DNA of 43,828 nt from a virus. The DNA is taken from the IMG/VR virus record IMGVR_UViG_3300005531_000238, positions 1-43,828 of that record, one strand, 5' to 3'. The stretch's first letter is position 1. Each line of letters opens with the position of its first letter. The translations under genes were made by a program, and so were the position numbers. A model generated the notes under the pieces. The model had not been told where the DNA came from. It searched no databases and saw nothing but the letters and a program-made list of their open reading frames with translations. Positions 1 to 7,222 of this stretch are shown here, piece after piece.

Positions 1-513
1 GTGAGAATTTCCGAAGTCTTGGGGTTGCGCTGGAAGGATCTGGACTTCGAAGCAAAGACCATCTCGATTCGCCGGCGTTGGTATCGCGGAGACTTGACCG
101 AAGAGACCAAAAGCGAAGCGAGCGCGGCTGTGATGAGCCTGGGCGCCTCCATGCTCGCCGAGTTCGAACGCCGGTATCCAGGGCCGCACAAGCGCGAGGA
201 TTTCGTATTTGTCGGCGACTATGGAAAACTTCCGCCCGATGATCGCGATTTGCTGTCACACGAATTTCGCCCGGTGCTCAAGGCGTTGAAGCTGTATTAC
301 GTCGGCTTCGGCTGGCATGCCTTCCGCAGGGCCAACATCACCTACCGGCAGCAGATCGGCGGCGCGACTCCGCTGGAGGCGCAACGCGCGGCGCGGCACG
401 GCTCGCTCGATATGACGTATCTGTACACGCTGAGCGATCCCGAACGTGAAGCCTCTCAACAACAGGCGATGTTTGACAAGTTGATGGAGACGGCGGAGGG
501 ACCCGCGCAGTGA
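1..513 (+). CDS. tyrosine recombinase/integrase of a neighbouring element, C-terminal part
   Basis: This is the C-terminal catalytic part of a site-specific tyrosine recombinase; the N-terminus lies left of the window, so the first codon here is not the true start. Visible catalytic residues are the first Arg in VRISEVLGL, Lys in TKSEAS, HAFRR (His and second Arg), RHGSLDMT (second His) and the nucleophile Tyr in YLYTL. It is clearly related to the prophage integrase at 857-2047, sharing PPDDRDL, the HxFRRxNI block and GATPxEAQ, but it lies on the other strand and outside the att repeat. It runs toward the att repeat at 575, the usual place for an integrase at the edge of its own element. I infer a second element integrated in tandem at the same tRNA gene. 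Confidence 0.85.
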   Translation: MRISEVLGLRWKDLDFEAKTISIRRRWYRGDLTEETKSEASAAVMSLGASMLAEFERRYPGPHKREDFVFVGDYGKLPPDDRDLLSHEFRPVLKALKLYYVGFGWHAFRRANITYRQQIGGATPLEAQRAARHGSLDMTYLYTLSDPEREASQQQAMFDKLMETAEGPAQ

Positions 514-574
514 TTCGGATGTTTACTGAATCGGAAGTGAATCGCTGCATCGGCCAAAAACCGATGCAAGTTGT

Positions 575-625
575 TGGTGGACCTGGAGGGATTCGAACCC
601 TCGACCTCTTCCATGCCATGGAAGC
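575..625. repeat. attL: left 51-bp att repeat (tRNA-Ala 3' half)
   Basis: These 51 bases are identical to 43759-43809. They correspond on the minus strand to tRNA-Ala from the base before the anticodon stem through the encoded CCA end. The identity starts exactly at the CCA end and stops where the tRNA sequence becomes phage DNA (base 626). This is the expected duplication from integrase-mediated insertion into a tRNA 3' half. Confidence 0.93.
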
Positions 626-631
626 TATCTA

Positions 632-856
632 TCATTTGTTTTCATCCACATTCGTTGTTTCTGGACTTACTGCGGACTTAATGAAAAACATCCCAGAGCC
701 ATCGCCATCGCGCCGGACAACTCCGTACCAAGCTAGAAATCGCAGGAAATCTGTGCGACTAATCGCAAACACTTCCGGAATCTCGCAATGCTGTGTTAGC
801 ACGAAGAATTCCTCAGCTTTGTCCAGTTCATCATCGGGAACGTCAACACCTCTCAT
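632..856 (-). CDS. small 74-aa ORF directly after integrase, possible directionality factor
   Basis: A 74-aa acidic to neutral protein whose ATG directly follows the integrase TAA (TAAATG), so it should be translationally coupled to the integrase. I recognise no domain. Its last 15 or so codons run over the paired GGACTTA arm sites (663-680), and the resulting IKSAVSPE peptide reappears in frame near the right end, so its tail is shaped by the att arm and not by protein function. Its place between int and attL makes an excisionase-like role possible, but it lacks a visible helix-turn-helix. It may also be a spurious coupled ORF. Confidence 0.5.
   Translation of the reverse strand: MRGVDVPDDELDKAEEFFVLTQHCEIPEVFAISRTDFLRFLAWYGVVRRDGDGSGMFFIKSAVSPETTNVDENK
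663..680. promoter_or_regulatory. paired integrase arm-type sites, left arm
   Basis: Two copies of GGACTTA (663-669 and 674-680) lie 11 bp apart, about one helical turn, 37 bp inside the att core. The 17-bp block GGACTTACTGCGGACTT is repeated exactly at the right end (43692-43708). Paired short direct repeats flanking the core are typical of arm-type sites bound by the N-terminal domain of lambda-class integrases. The assignment is inferred from position and repetition. Confidence 0.7.
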
Positions 857-2047
857 TTACTGCGGCCTCCCGTCTCCGGGTATTACCCGCGCTAAAATCG
901 TATCTACGTGCGCCTTCTCGCGCTCAGCGTCCGTGATCGTGTACAAGAACGTCATATCCGGTTTGCTGTGGCCGGCCGCAATCTGAGCCTCAAACGGAGT
1001 TGCACCAGCCTCCTGCCGCCAGCTGATATTCAGCCTGCGGAACGAGTGCATACCGAACCCCTCGTGATAAATTCCAACCGCCTCCGCAGCCGGACGAATC
1101 ACGTAGCGCTGGAGGTCCCTATCATCTGGCGGCGCGCCAGGCTCACGCTCAAAAATGAAAGCCTTGCCCCGTCCAAGCTCTACCAGTTGCCCCGCTAACG
1201 CTCCGACCTGGCGAACTCGCCGAGACGCCGCGCTTTTCGTCGGGCCAACCTCTCCGCGTCGCCACCTTCGATCCACTCGTATAGTTCCCGCGAGCGGGTC
1301 CACGTCGCCCACCTGCAATCCCAGCACTTCAGAGACGCGTAGACCCGTCGCCACCGCGGTCAACACGACCAGTCGCGCTGACTCGGCTCGCAGCACATCC
1401 GTGTCCGGGATGGCCGCCAAAAACCTTTGCAGGTCGGCTGCGCCGGGAATGCGCTTCTCTCTTTTTTCAACCTTCTGTCCAATCTTGATCTTCGAGCATG
1501 GATTATTGCCCTGCCACAGGCCCCACTCGATCGCCGCGGTAAAGATCGCGCTCATGATGCCGCGCAGGCTCCACAGCGACCACCAGCCCAGCGCTTCGAA
1601 TTTTCGCGACTCCCCATCTTTCCCGATGTGGTCGTGTGCCGCCGACTCGCGATTCAGCCACGCTTCGATCGACTGGCGGTCAATATCGGCGAGCTCGGCC
1701 TTGCCGAACACCGGCAGTATGTGATTCTCGATCTGGCTCTCGTACCGCTCGCGCGCCGCGGCGCTCAGCTTTGGAAGCCGCGCCTCGCGGTACTTCTCGG
1801 CCAACTGGGAGAACGGGATCTGCGCCTGAAGAATCAGCTTTCCCGCGTTGATCGGAGCCATGATTTCTTGCTTACGAGCCTGCAAGGCGCGAGCCGACAG
1901 TTTTTCGTCTACGAACCCCAACGGGATGCGTTTCTGTTTCCGTTCGAGGCCGGATCTGCCAGGCCGCGGCACGTAAGGTCTGATGAAGTAATAGGGGCGT
2001 GGAACGTCCCTTCGAATCTCGATCGGTGGATCTTGCCAGCGCTTCAT
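857..2047 (-). CDS. int: prophage tyrosine integrase
   Basis: Site-specific recombinase of 396 aa that should catalyse integration and excision at tRNA-Ala. The ATG at 2047 is chosen because GGAGGATT lies just upstream; an in-frame start 20 codons earlier lacks this. The N-terminal part (about 1-70) would bind the arm sites. A SAM-like core-binding segment covers about 75-190. The catalytic domain follows with Arg237 (TGLRVSE), Lys271 (TKSAAS), His334 and Arg337 (HSFRR), His360 (AGHSKPD) and nucleophile Tyr369 (FLYTI). All six signature positions are present, so it looks active. It is the last but one gene before attL and reads toward it. Two competing hairpins lie about 65-100 nt upstream of its start (2111-2147). 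Confidence 0.95.
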   Translation of the reverse strand: MKRWQDPPIEIRRDVPRPYYFIRPYVPRPGRSGLERKQKRIPLGFVDEKLSARALQARKQEIMAPINAGKLILQAQIPFSQLAEKYREARLPKLSAAARERYESQIENHILPVFGKAELADIDRQSIEAWLNRESAAHDHIGKDGESRKFEALGWWSLWSLRGIMSAIFTAAIEWGLWQGNNPCSKIKIGQKVEKREKRIPGAADLQRFLAAIPDTDVLRAESARLVVLTAVATGLRVSEVLGLQVGDVDPLAGTIRVDRRWRRGEVGPTKSAASRRVRQVGALAGQLVELGRGKAFIFEREPGAPPDDRDLQRYVIRPAAEAVGIYHEGFGMHSFRRLNISWRQEAGATPFEAQIAAGHSKPDMTFLYTITDAEREKAHVDTILARVIPGDGRPQ

Positions 2048-2103
2048 GACGGAATCCTCCTGTAGGATCCCCTGAATTATCGCTAACTGGCTTGCTCCCG
2101 CGC

Positions 2104-2523
2104 TCACGCCGTAGCTCCAGTAGCGGGATGGGAGCTACCCATCCCGCGTCTCTGGTTGTTTATAGACGGCCTTCCCCTTCCGTTCCATGCCAACTCAGCG
2201 CGCCGCACGCCCTTTGTGTGATCTTCGCTGGCATTTCCAGGAAGACCGCGGTACGCCGTCTTACTCGCCGGGCCGCTAAGCCCAGGGAATATCGCGGAAT
2301 TTTCTTTCGCAATCTGAGCGTCGATACGCTCCAGTTCCTGCCGATCCCGAGCCTCACGCCTCCGCTCGCGGTAATCAGCCTCGACCTCCCGGTGCCGGCA
2401 CCGCGCACACCTGCCACAGCGACAGACCTTCGGCGACTTCCATGGCCCCTTACTCACGCGCGAGCACCCGCGCACGGGATTCCACGTCACGTCCGTCCAT
2501 TCGATCGACGTTTTCTGTCCCAT
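2104..2523 (-). CDS. truncated Gp37/Gp68 (DUF5131)-like remnant with foreign C-terminus
   Basis: The first 25 or so residues ([20 protein letters not shown]) match the start of phage Gp37/Gp68 family proteins (DUF5131). That family continues with a Cys cluster and a long radical-SAM-like domain of some 250 aa or more. Here homology stops after GCSRVS and a short Cys-rich, Arg-rich stretch follows ([13 protein letters not shown]), then a low-complexity tail, 139 aa in all. The gene begins 2 nt after the stop of the 2526-3017 gene. I infer an internally deleted or recombined remnant. The C-terminal half carries hairpin-forming sequence upstream of int, so this stretch may be kept for regulation and not for its protein. 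Confidence 0.55.
   Translation of the reverse strand: MGQKTSIEWTDVTWNPVRGCSRVSKGPWKSPKVCRCGRCARCRHREVEADYRERRREARDRQELERIDAQIAKENSAIFPGLSGPASKTAYRGLPGNASEDHTKGVRRAELAWNGRGRPSINNQRRGMGSSHPATGATA
2111..2147 (-). promoter_or_regulatory. two mutually exclusive hairpins upstream of int
   Basis: GCGGGATGGG (2123-2132) pairs perfectly with CCCATCCCGC (2138-2147) across a 5-nt loop. GTAGCTCC (2111-2118) pairs perfectly with GGAGCTAC (2131-2138) across a 12-nt loop. The two stems share bases 2131-2138, so only one can form at a time. In the leftward mRNA they precede the integrase start. There is no T-tract, so this is not a simple intrinsic terminator. Confidence 0.45.
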
Positions 2524-2525
2524 GG

Positions 2526-3017
2526 CTAATCCCGATACGGCTTACGCGCCGCAAGTTTGTGCTGTTCCAGCGCCTCGCCGCGCAGGTGCTCTTCAATCGG
2601 TTCGTCCCCGAACATGCCTTCCTGTATCGGATCCAGCGTGCAAGTTCCTTCGCCGCAGCCAACCTTCAGTATGTGCTCGATGAGTTCGAACATAGCACCC
2701 TGTACGGACGCGACGAAGGTAACCATCAATTCTTCATCCGCGCGAAACACGCGAAAATGATCCACCCTTTCCGATTTAATCCTTAGCCGGTAATTGCTTT
2801 TCTGGATTTTCAACTCGTGCAGCAGGGTGACAGATTCCATTTCGAACGAGATCGGAACGCGAACCCCAGTCGGAGCACGCGGATCAAGCATCCACGACGC
2901 GCCAATCTTCGCAGCCACTTGCGGCGTCGCTGCCGCGACAAACCGCAACCGGCTGATCATACCATTGCCGCTAGTCCTGTGCTCGACTGCCGTAATTCGT
3001 GCCCGATTTAGAACCAT
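2526..3017 (-). CDS. conserved-looking early phage protein, unknown function
   Basis: A 163-aa protein I do not recognise. It has no signal peptide or membrane segment. The middle (about 20-115) looks like alternating beta strands ([50 protein letters not shown]). The C-terminal 45 aa is acidic and helical. The start at 3017 follows a weak GGTG; Met20 is an alternative. It is separated from the KTSC gene by 122 bp (3018-3139), the only sizeable gap in the early operon, in which I see no gene and no convincing promoter or terminator. Confidence 0.6.
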   Translation of the reverse strand: MVLNRARITAVEHRTSGNGMISRLRFVAAATPQVAAKIGASWMLDPRAPTGVRVPISFEMESVTLLHELKIQKSNYRLRIKSERVDHFRVFRADEELMVTFVASVQGAMFELIEHILKVGCGEGTCTLDPIQEGMFGDEPIEEHLRGEALEQHKLAARKPYRD

Positions 3018-3139
3018 TTCACACCAATTAAGTAAGGGCGCACCTTATCCCGTTATAGGTACGCCCCGAATCAACGTTTTCACAGTCGTCGTGGATGCCA
3101 CGCCACCACGTTCAGCGCCGCCGGATCGCCGGCGAAAAA

Positions 3140-3355
3140 TCAAGAAACCTTCTTCGACGGAAACTTATCTCGGATGAACTTATGAAAGTGAGAACCGATC
3201 GACGGCGCATGAATCAACATCGAATAATGCTCCGGCTCAACGCCCTCGTATCGATGCACCGATCCAGATCGAAACTCCACCTCAAGCGTCTTCGTTTCTG
3301 GATCGTGACCTATGCTCGCGATGTTGCTGCTGCCGACCACCGGTTTCCTGTCCAT
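3140..3355 (-). CDS. KTSC-domain small protein
   Basis: A 71-aa protein matching the KTSC domain family, named for its usual C-terminal Lys-Thr-Ser-Cys-type residues. The pattern SSNIASIGHDPETKTLEVEF, then a beta hairpin with Tyr and a short helix, then a FxxxIRDKFP end covers the whole chain. The end here is KKVS, without the terminal Cys. The function of the family is unknown; phage members are usually stand-alone in early operons like this one. ATG directly follows the TAA of the Gp157 gene, with GAGGTAA as ribosome site inside that stop region. Confidence 0.8.
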   Translation of the reverse strand: MDRKPVVGSSNIASIGHDPETKTLEVEFRSGSVHRYEGVEPEHYSMLIHAPSIGSHFHKFIRDKFPSKKVS

Positions 3356-4051
3356 TTACCTCACCACCAGAGAGTAATTGTCGATATCCAGATCCGCGCC
3401 AGGAACATCTTCCCCGCTCTCGATCGCCTTCTTTACGTCGGCCTTGCGGGTGGAGTAGGTCACATTGCGGCCGTCCAGCAGGAGCGACATGAGTTGTTTC
3501 GCGTCGTCGGAAAACTGCATCGTCTCAAGCATCCCGGACCACGCCGCGCTGATCTCTTCTACCGCCGCAACCCACCGGTCCGCGGGACAGCGCGCTGTAA
3601 CGCTTGCGTCCTTGAACCGCAGCGGAATTAGCGAATCGTCCTCGATGGACGTGGAGGCCGGATTACGCTTTATGGAGAGCGTAGCGCTGTTTCCTTCTAG
3701 CTTCCGGTATCTTCCCTTTTCGTCCGCGCCCAACGATTTGATCACGGCCACAACGTACGATTCCAGACGTTCCGCGGCCTTCTCGAAGGCGGCCTGCCGC
3801 TTACGTATTCGATCGATCTCTTGCTTGGCGAGCGCTTTCTGTGAGTCACAGAAAGCCAAAAACTGCGCAACCCGATCCCGCTTCGAAGCCGCGGTATGGA
3901 GCGCGGCGGAAAGCTCCGCCTGAAATGCGTCTTCCATCTCCGGAGTGACGCTATCTCCAGTCTCGATTAGCGCCTGAAGCGAATCCTCGATCTCGTACAG
4001 GGTCGGTACCGTTGACTTGGCAGGAATAATGGATATATCACCTGCCGGCAT
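3356..4051 (-). CDS. Gp157-like phage protein
   Basis: A 231-aa protein resembling the siphovirus Gp157 family. The layout fits: an acidic helical N-terminus (LYEIEDSLQALIETGD), a long helical coiled-coil core (about 45-115, with a KQEIDRIRKRQAAFEKAAERL register), then a beta segment around SATLSIKRNPAS and an IPLRF element. The C-terminal part (RKADVKKAIESGEDVPGADL) also follows the family end. The family is linked to phage resistance in Streptococcus thermophilus and often sits beside single-strand annealing proteins, as here. The ATG is preceded by GGAGGT, and the gene overlaps the upstream gene by 14 nt. Confidence 0.75.
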   Translation of the reverse strand: MPAGDISIIPAKSTVPTLYEIEDSLQALIETGDSVTPEMEDAFQAELSAALHTAASKRDRVAQFLAFCDSQKALAKQEIDRIRKRQAAFEKAAERLESYVVAVIKSLGADEKGRYRKLEGNSATLSIKRNPASTSIEDDSLIPLRFKDASVTARCPADRWVAAVEEISAAWSGMLETMQFSDDAKQLMSLLLDGRNVTYSTRKADVKKAIESGEDVPGADLDIDNYSLVVR

Positions 4052-5072
4052 GAGCCACCTCCGACTTATCAGATAACTGCTTGCGTATTACTCTTCCGCA
4101 ACGGAACGTGAGCTTCATCCCTGGAGTGGCTGATTTCTTCGCGCGGAAGTATCTGACGCCCCCTCCGTTGCCGGACCATCTGTGCACAAACACAGCGCCC
4201 GGCTGAACAACCCAAGTAACTTCATCAGCGGTAGACACCGCAACGCCCGTGCCAGAGACTTCGACAGTGGAACATTCGTCCGTGGCCGAGGCCACGCCAC
4301 TCGCGCCCGTCGCCGACGCCGCGCCACTCCAGCCCGTCGCCGACGCCGCGCCCCTCCAGCCCGTCGCCGACGCCGCGCCCCTCCAGCCCGTCGCCGACGC
4401 CGCGCCACTCCAGCCCGTGGCCGAGGCCGCGCCCCTCTTGCCTGTCGCCGATGCCGCGCCACTCCAGCCCGTCGCCGATGCCGCGCCACTCCAGCCCGTC
4501 GCCGACGCCGCGCCACTCGCGCCCGTCGCCGATGCCGCGCCACTCCAGCCCGTCGCCGACGCCGCGCCACTCGCGCCCGTGGCCGACGCCGCGCCACCCC
4601 AGCCTGTCGCCGACGCCGCGCCACTCCAGCCCGTCGCCGACGCCGCGCCTCTCTCGCCTGTCGCCGACGCCGCGCCACTCGCGGCCTGATGGACCCAAGC
4701 GATCTGACCAGCCAGAATAAAGTTAGTCGCGTCCTGCCAATCACCGACGAAACGCACAGTTCCGCGTTTCGCCTTGACCTTTCCGCCAAGGTCAACTACA
4801 TCAGCAGGATCAGAGCCGAACACGATCCACTTGCCTGACCAGTCCGGTTCGCGTCCGTCACCCATCGAAAAGCCCCACGGCCAACCATGGAGACCGCCGC
4901 CGCATTCGGCAGAAATATTCCAGTCAGGAGCTTCTACGTCTGCGCCAACTTCGAGCGGCCACCGAAACCCGCCGTAACTACTTCCGTCCCGCTCCACGCA
5001 CTTCAGGATCAGGACCTCACTTCCGCCGTTCGTCCACTTGTGCGCGGGGATGATTACTTTATCAGTCGGCAT
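4038..5072 (-). CDS. phage protein with 15 nonapeptide GAASATG repeats
   Basis: A 344-aa protein of a phage/bacterial family (DUF7666-like, a tentative name) with runs of xxGAASATG nonapeptides. The ATG at 5072 follows GGGAGCGAGG; the longer frame upstream is a shadow of the next gene. Residues 1-130 form a globular Trp/Gly-rich domain (NGGSEVLILKCVERDG, GFRWPLEVGADVE). Residues 131-265 are 15 tandem nonapeptides varying only at the two residues before the conserved Gly (WS, AS, WR, ER, KR). A final 80-aa segment ends in a basic tail. The regular period suggests a repetitive beta or solenoid stalk. Relatives often occur with recombination genes, but the function is unknown. Confidence 0.7.
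   Translation of the reverse strand: MPTDKVIIPAHKWTNGGSEVLILKCVERDGSSYGGFRWPLEVGADVEAPDWNISAECGGGLHGWPWGFSMGDGREPDWSGKWIVFGSDPADVVDLGGKVKAKRGTVRFVGDWQDATNFILAGQIAWVHQAASGAASATGERGAASATGWSGAASATGWGGAASATGASGAASATGWSGAASATGASGAASATGWSGAASATGWSGAASATGKRGAASATGWSGAASATGWRGAASATGWRGAASATGWSGAASATGASGVASATDECSTVEVSGTGVAVSTADEVTWVVQPGAVFVHRWSGNGGGVRYFRAKKSATPGMKLTFRCGRVIRKQLSDKSEVAHAGR
4278..4682. repeat. 27-bp tandem repeat, 15 units
   Basis: Fifteen in-frame 27-bp units lie inside the preceding CDS. Most unit-to-unit differences fall in the two variable codons or at third positions. The array creates long spurious ORFs on both strands. Such near-identical repeats can gain or lose units by slippage. 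Confidence 0.9.
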
Positions 5073-6063
5073 AAACCTCGCTCCCTTTCGGCATCTGTAC
5101 CAGTTCGCGCTGTGACTCCCCGACGATATCCGGAGATGCCTTACTCTTATAAGACCGGAGGAGTTTATACATTTCCAGCACAACGCGGCGCGCGAAACCT
5201 ACCTTCTTTGTCGTGTTCCCGATGCCGCCCGCATACTGAATTTCGATGCGCTGGAACTCCTCACGCGCTTTTTCCGTACCGGCGATTTCCGCCAAGTCAC
5301 TGTGCAATTCAGCGAGAACATCAATGATGTCGTCTCGCCGTGAGCCCATTCGAGCCCATAACTCGTCCACCTCCGGGATTCCGCTGCCGGTAAACGGGGG
5401 AGCCTGCCTAGCGTCACCGGACGCCGATATCTGCGCCGGCTCGCTGACCGCGGTACGCTCCCCCTTATCGTTGGTCGGTGTATCTTGTTTGGCGATTTTC
5501 TGATCGCGCACGTAATCTTGAGCAGCCTTTGTTCCAACAGTGTGGCCGCCCGTGTCGATATCCTCGCGCTGCGCTCCGGGAATGCTGTCAACCTCGGATT
5601 CATCAAGCATCCCCAGGCCGCAAATCGAAAGCGTAACGCGCCGCTTTGCTTTCGTCTCGGCCTTCATCATCGCGTTCGCGCGAGCTTCGCCCTTCAAACC
5701 TTCTATCGCCACCGCGCCCGTAGCCTCGTCCGCTCGTCCATCCGGACGCGTCGCCCTGGACGTGACCACGTACACTCCGTCGATCACCTCTCGCGCCGGA
5801 ATGGATAGGCTGATCGAGTGCAGGTTGCGCAGCTGCTCCGTGCAGTCTTTCTGCGCGTACAGGACAGTCTTCCCGCTCAGAGTCAGATACGCAAACGGCT
5901 TCGTGAGCGGGTTCAGGTTGAGGCTCTTACACACAGCGTTGTAGTAAGAAATCCGTTGCTCGGGAGAAAGCTTCGACAGGTCGCCGCCTATCAGAACCTT
6001 CTCTACATCGGCCGCCACGATAGGGGCCGCATCATGAACCGGCTGCAATGCTCCCATTTCCAT
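5062..6063 (-). CDS. RecT/Red-beta-like single-strand annealing protein (putative)
   Basis: A 333-aa protein resembling a phage family taken to be RecT-superfamily single-strand annealing proteins. Features include GDLSKLSPEQR (about 28-38), YYNAVCKSLNLNPLTKPF (40-57), a strand/hairpin with YAQKDCTEQLR, and a helical segment NAMMKAETKAKRRVTLSICG ending at DESEVDSIPGA (about 165). The C-terminal 165 aa is hydrophilic and variable, as in Red-beta-type proteins. The ATG at 6063 overlaps the stop of the upstream gene (TGATG). It sits with an HNH-type nuclease and RusA (across attP), a plausible recombination set. Exact family membership was judged by eye. Confidence 0.6.
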   Translation of the reverse strand: MEMGALQPVHDAAPIVAADVEKVLIGGDLSKLSPEQRISYYNAVCKSLNLNPLTKPFAYLTLSGKTVLYAQKDCTEQLRNLHSISLSIPAREVIDGVYVVTSRATRPDGRADEATGAVAIEGLKGEARANAMMKAETKAKRRVTLSICGLGMLDESEVDSIPGAQREDIDTGGHTVGTKAAQDYVRDQKIAKQDTPTNDKGERTAVSEPAQISASGDARQAPPFTGSGIPEVDELWARMGSRRDDIIDVLAELHSDLAEIAGTEKAREEFQRIEIQYAGGIGNTTKKVGFARRVVLEMYKLLRSYKSKASPDIVGESQRELVQMPKGSEVYAD

Positions 6064-6371
6064 CACCAGGTAATAAACGCCTTCGCAATCGCGAATGCGG
6101 CAAAAAGACCAACACCAGAGGCCAGCGTCCAGAACAACCGCCGCCAATAATTGCAATCGCCGCGAAGCCCGTCGCGCTCCTCCAGCAGCTTCGCGAACTG
6201 CCCTAACAGCGCTTCGAACCGCAGACTCATTTCGTCGCGCTCGATCATGGCCCGCAGCCACTTCTTTTCCAGGTCCGTAACTCCGTGCGGCCGGATCGGC
6301 GGAGTGATCTTTTTCATCATTTCCAGGAACCGCTCGTCCTTCGACGTAAGCCGCAGCTCAGGCCGCAACAT
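6063..6371 (-). CDS. small protein with C-terminal membrane segment
   Basis: A 102-aa protein with a basic N-terminal half, a helical middle (LRAMIERDEMSLRFEALLGQFAKLLEERD, split here as one amphipathic helix) and one hydrophobic segment at the very end (LFWTLASGVGLFAAFAIAKA). This predicts a tail-anchored protein with a cytoplasmic coiled coil. The ATG at 6371 follows GGAGGATACCG; the upstream extension is a shadow. It overlaps the zinc-protein gene by 14 nt. No function recognised; a membrane-bound early protein could act in superinfection exclusion or as a lysis accessory. Confidence 0.65.
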   Translation of the reverse strand: MLRPELRLTSKDERFLEMMKKITPPIRPHGVTDLEKKWLRAMIERDEMSLRFEALLGQFAKLLEERDGLRGDCNYWRRLFWTLASGVGLFAAFAIAKAFITW

Positions 6372-6570
6372 CGGTATCCTCCGTCTTGATCGCCGCGGGG
6401 AACCGCAGCCGAGCGCGATCCCCGCGGGCGATTTCACGCGCATCCTGGATCAAGTCGGCTTCGCATACGGAGCACACCGCTTGAAGCGCCGGCTGTCCTG
6501 TATGCCCCGGATAATAACGGCGCTGCGACTCCGTCAAGGTCTGCTTGCAACAAGCACACACGTAGGTCAT
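6358..6570 (-). CDS. small zinc-ribbon-like protein
   Basis: A 70-aa protein starting MTYVCACCKQTL, with CxxC near residue 5 and a second pair CSVC near residue 38, a four-cysteine zinc-binding layout. Between them lies a basic YYPGHTGQPALQ segment, and the C-terminus is acidic to neutral. The start at 6570 follows GCGGAGG and overlaps the previous stop as ATGA. Likely a structural zinc protein of the early operon; partner unknown. Confidence 0.65.
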   Translation of the reverse strand: MTYVCACCKQTLTESQRRYYPGHTGQPALQAVCSVCEADLIQDAREIARGDRARLRFPAAIKTEDTDVAA

Positions 6571-6887
6571 GCAACCTCCGCCGGAGTCGGCCACCCTGGC
6601 TTCCCAGATCGCCGGCGCAGATATAACCGATCTAGCTCCTGAGCAGCCCGAAACAGCCCGTCAAGGGTCGGCTCCATCGGGTAGATGTAGCGCTCTCCGT
6701 CGTAGCTTAGTTTGCACTTTGCAACCTGCAGTGACTTGGCGTCTGCAATAGCGTTAACGCTTGCCGCCGGCAGGAAACCAGACCTCAGCAGATCACGATG
6801 CGCTCTGGTTCCCTGGCGAGCGAATTTGAAAACCCCATTTTTAGAGAGAAAAATTACGACTGCTCGACCGAGATTCAGTTTTTCCAT
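6567..6887 (-). CDS. early phage protein, unknown
   Basis: A 106-aa basic protein with no family I recognise. The N-terminal third looks like a beta hairpin (GRAVVIFLSKNGVFKFARQG), the middle is helical, then comes a short strand (KCKLSYDGERYIYPM) and a C-terminal helix with many Arg. The start ATG lies inside the stop of the upstream HNH-type gene (TGATG), and its own stop overlaps the next start. The coupling strongly supports a real gene. Confidence 0.6.
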   Translation of the reverse strand: MEKLNLGRAVVIFLSKNGVFKFARQGTRAHRDLLRSGFLPAASVNAIADAKSLQVAKCKLSYDGERYIYPMEPTLDGLFRAAQELDRLYLRRRSGKPGWPTPAEVA

Positions 6888-7222
6888 CACGCGACCCGCG
6901 CCCCCTCATCCGCGTAGAAATCCTTCTGAAATTGATCAATCAGTTCTTGCCGGTTAAGTCGGTGGTGTGACCAGAACCGCGCACCGAGAACATGATGCGA
7001 ATCCGGCGCGATTCTGTGGTGCCAGGCGCAGAGACTAAGCGTCTCCAAATCACTACACTTCTGGCCCTTGCCGTGATCCCCGACATGGGCGCACTCGACC
7101 ACACCCAGCACCGGATGCCGGAATTCGAGCCGGACGCCCAGTCCGCGCAGCTTCGCGCACACAACGCATTCCTGCCAGCGAATCCACTTGCGATACACGG
7201 GCGACTCGAACGGCTGGCTCAT
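6887..7222 (-). CDS. HNH-type / DUF968-like nuclease
   Basis: A 111-aa protein with the pattern of small phage HNH-fold nucleases of the DUF968/YbcO kind. CVVC (about residue 18-21) and a later LCAWHH supply zinc ligands, and CAHVGDHGKGQKCSD carries the catalytic-type His after a beta turn. These enzymes cut branched or single-stranded DNA in phage recombination. The ATG at 7222 overlaps the preceding stop as ATGA; the 79 codons upstream in this frame are a shadow. The position between early membrane and zinc proteins and the annealing protein fits a recombination role. The specific subfamily is uncertain. Confidence 0.65.
   Translation of the reverse strand: MSQPFESPVYRKWIRWQECVVCAKLRGLGVRLEFRHPVLGVVECAHVGDHGKGQKCSDLETLSLCAWHHRIAPDSHHVLGARFWSHHRLNRQELIDQFQKDFYADEGARVA

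Noticed and set aside
547-567. Hairpin GCATCGG/CCGATGC as terminator of the left integrase or of the tRNA
   Set aside because: The 7-bp stem is real but no T-tract follows on either strand, so I do not list it as a terminator.
4278-4682. Regular short repeats that could suggest a CRISPR array
   Set aside because: Units are contiguous, in frame, without unique spacers, and encode a nonapeptide repeat.
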